Shown here one piece after another: positions 62,869 to 64,000 of a DNA stretch of 64,000 nucleotides. The stretch covers positions 2,294,001 to 2,358,000 of the forward strand of contig CP036434.1 of assembly GCA_007751475.1 (NCBI GenBank), read 5' to 3'. Position 1 is the first letter of the stretch. Every line of letters starts with the position of its first letter. The notes beneath the pieces were generated by a model, which was not told where the DNA came from, made no database searches, and saw only the letters and a list, made by a program, of their open reading frames with translations. The position numbers and the translations under genes are program-made. The stretch comes from Saltatorellus ferox. Its GTDB lineage: Bacteria > Planctomycetota > UBA1135 > GCA-002686595.

Positions 62869-63507
62869 GTGAGCGACTCGGATGCCACCAGCGCCCTCGC
62901 CGAGGAAGCCTCGCATGAGTCAGGACCCCAGGAGCTTCCCGAGACCATTCGACGGGACCTCCCCCGGCTCGCTCCGGCGGCGCTCGAGGCGTTCTTCGAC
63001 CACTACTTCGGGCGGGTCTACGGCTTCATACGCCGTCTCGTGCGGGAGGAGCATCTGGCCGAGGACCTCACCCAGGACGTCTTTCTCCATGTCCAGCGTT
63101 CGCTCCCTGGCTATGACCCGACGCGCCCCCTTTCGCCCTGGGTTTACACCATCGCGACGAACAAGGTCCGCGACCTCTGGCGCAGTCGGCGACACCAGGA
63201 AGAGCGCCACATGCAGAGCCTCGACGCCGACGAGGACGGCTCGCCGCACCTGCCTTCCCAGGGCGATCGGCCCTCGGATGCCCTCGAAGCGAACGAGGTC
63301 CGTGACGAGGTTCGCGCCGCGATCGAGGCCCTTCCCGAGATGCTTCGAGCCACCTTCGTCCTGCGCTTCTACGAGGGGCTTTCCTTCGAGGAAATCGGGC
63401 GGATGGTGGACCGGAACGAGCCCGCCGTTCGCAAGCGGTACTCGCGGGCGCTCGCCGAGCTTCGCGAGGCATTGTCGGGTCTCGACCAGTCAAGAGGGCG
63501 CCCGTGA
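62869..63507 (+). CDS. ECF-type RNA polymerase sigma factor
   Basis: A 212-residue sigma factor with intact regions 2 and 4. Region 2 is FFDHYFGRVYGFIRRLVREE, HLAEDLTQDVFLHVQRSL (the sigma-2.2 core contact) and SPWVYTIATNKVRDLWRSRR. Region 4 is ALPEMLRATFVLRFYEGLSF with the helix-turn-helix FEEIGRMVDRNEPAVRKRYS. GTG at 62869 is the preferred start because it gives a normal ECF length; TTG at 62848 is possible. A conserved ribosome site is lacking. It is followed by a partial gene that shares a short motif with the partner of the sigma factor at 57719. Confidence 0.92.
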   Translation: MSDSDATSALAEEASHESGPQELPETIRRDLPRLAPAALEAFFDHYFGRVYGFIRRLVREEHLAEDLTQDVFLHVQRSLPGYDPTRPLSPWVYTIATNKVRDLWRSRRHQEERHMQSLDADEDGSPHLPSQGDRPSDALEANEVRDEVRAAIEALPEMLRATFVLRFYEGLSFEEIGRMVDRNEPAVRKRYSRALAELREALSGLDQSRGRP

Positions 63508-63577
63508 TTCACTCCACCAGGGACCGCGGCCATCACCCGGTCGAGCTGATTTCAGACGATTTTGGTCAAAGAGTCTT

Positions 63578-63594
63578 TCACAGGGGCCCTGTGA
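63578..63594. promoter_or_regulatory. 17-bp perfect dyad before the partial downstream gene
   Basis: TCACAGGGGCCCTGTGA has eight-base arms around a single central base. It ends six bases before the AAGGAG site of the next gene. It could be a protein-binding site or a small stem that affects ribosome access. No second copy is seen. Confidence 0.5.
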
Positions 63595-63613
63595 CTCCGA
63601 AGGAGCAGACGAG

Positions 63614-64000
63614 TTGAAGCCATCACCAGATCCCCGGAAGTCCCGCGAGGAGCCAGAGCCCCGGCGGGACGCGACAGGCCCGGAGGCCCCGGCAGCAGAT
63701 TCGGAGGCCCCGGCACGTTCGGATACATGGCCGGAGAGCACCGGAACCGACGCAGAAATCGCGGACTCGGAAGAGGCGTTGCTGGACGCCATGGGTCGCC
63801 AGCCAGCTGGATCGGGCCCGATCGAGTTCACCCGTGGTGGCCGAGCTTCCGCAGAGTTCCAGGCGCGCGTGCGCGCTCGGTTCCTCGGTGGCGCGGACGC
63901 GAAGCTGGAGGACTGGACACCCGAGTCGCCGCGTGCGGAATTTCGCGCGCGGCTCAAGGACTCGTTCCTCGCGGTCGAGCCGACACCCGTCGTGGTGCGG
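63614..64000 (+). CDS. Partial protein downstream of ECF sigma factor, probable sigma partner
   Basis: Open to the window end (129 codons so far). The start is TTG at 63614, preceded by a strong AAGGAG site (63600-63605) with eight-base spacing; there is no in-frame ATG before 63791. The first 60 residues are an acidic Pro/Ala/Ser/Glu linker (RRDATGPEAPAADSEAPARS). Two related motifs follow, FQARVRARFLG (63857-63889) and FRARLKDSFLA (63941-63973), about 28 residues apart. The second closely matches FVDSLKDRWLA in the protein next to the other ECF sigma factor. Its position 107 bases after the sigma gene suggests an anti-sigma or anchor protein. Identity is otherwise unknown. Confidence 0.7.
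   Translation, partial: MKPSPDPRKSREEPEPRRDATGPEAPAADSEAPARSDTWPESTGTDAEIADSEEALLDAMGRQPAGSGPIEFTRGGRASAEFQARVRARFLGGADAKLEDWTPESPRAEFRARLKDSFLAVEPTPVVVR

Overview
This is a high-GC bacterial chromosome segment with dense, mostly ordinary gene packing. No rRNA, CRISPR array, prophage or transposase gene is visible. The gene content points to Planctomycetota: a giant secreted protein joins FG-GAP repeats, a PVC-type dehydrogenase propeller, a CxxCH haem site and a DUF1080-like domain; short ECF sigma factors sit next to CHAT or anchor proteins; and there are many large secreted propeller or lipoprotein genes with no close functional name. A deep, high-GC planctomycete lineage is my inference, and the genus is not established.

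Layout. 1-7171: a tightly overlapping plus-strand run for aromatic or cyclic acyl-CoA metabolism (enoyl-CoA hydratase cut by the window edge, acyl-CoA dehydrogenase, thioredoxin-like [2Fe-2S] ferredoxin, degenerate kinase, benzoate-CoA-ligase-type enzyme, creatininase-family hydrolase, 4HBT thioesterase), ending in metF. 7180-23064: large exported proteins (the FG-GAP/PVC/cytochrome/DUF1080 fusion, a sortilin-type propeller with an inserted PDZ domain, a lipoprotein with a serine-less alpha/beta-hydrolase domain plus a VOC domain), with a DMT transporter, a GT2 glycosyltransferase and a small lipoprotein between them. 23098-31713: Mrp-type ATPase facing queC-mazG, then an ABC ATPase/FtsX permease pair and a PhoD-type phosphatase. 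31787-33522: tRNA-Asp, RNase D and tRNA-Ala, with short tandem repeats. 33663-44061: a large secreted beta-helix-like protein, aconitase, a lipoprotein, an EAL phosphodiesterase and an acyltransferase-type membrane protein.

43975-49986 (minus): a TetR regulator, HlyD adaptor, RND pump and MnmM-like methyltransferase, with two matching dyads that look like operators for the TetR protein. 50099-53749: hutU with a good terminator, then a secreted VCBS-type protein. 53767-53938: a 172-bp near-palindrome with perfect 38-bp inverted ends, best explained as a MITE. 54022-58357 (minus): ECF sigma factor, single-TM protein and CHAT protease-like protein, probably one regulatory unit. 58454-62508 (minus): pyrE, an arylsulfotransferase-like lipoprotein, an FmdB zinc ribbon and a large exported protein. 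62869-64000: a second ECF sigma factor followed by a partial gene starting at TTG.

The most interesting signals are the CHAT/ECF unit and a short motif shared by the partner proteins of both sigma factors, the palindromic MITE, the paired TetR operators, several enzyme folds that have lost key residues (kinase, hydrolase, Mrp) and frequent short tandem repeats, both in frame within genes and between genes.
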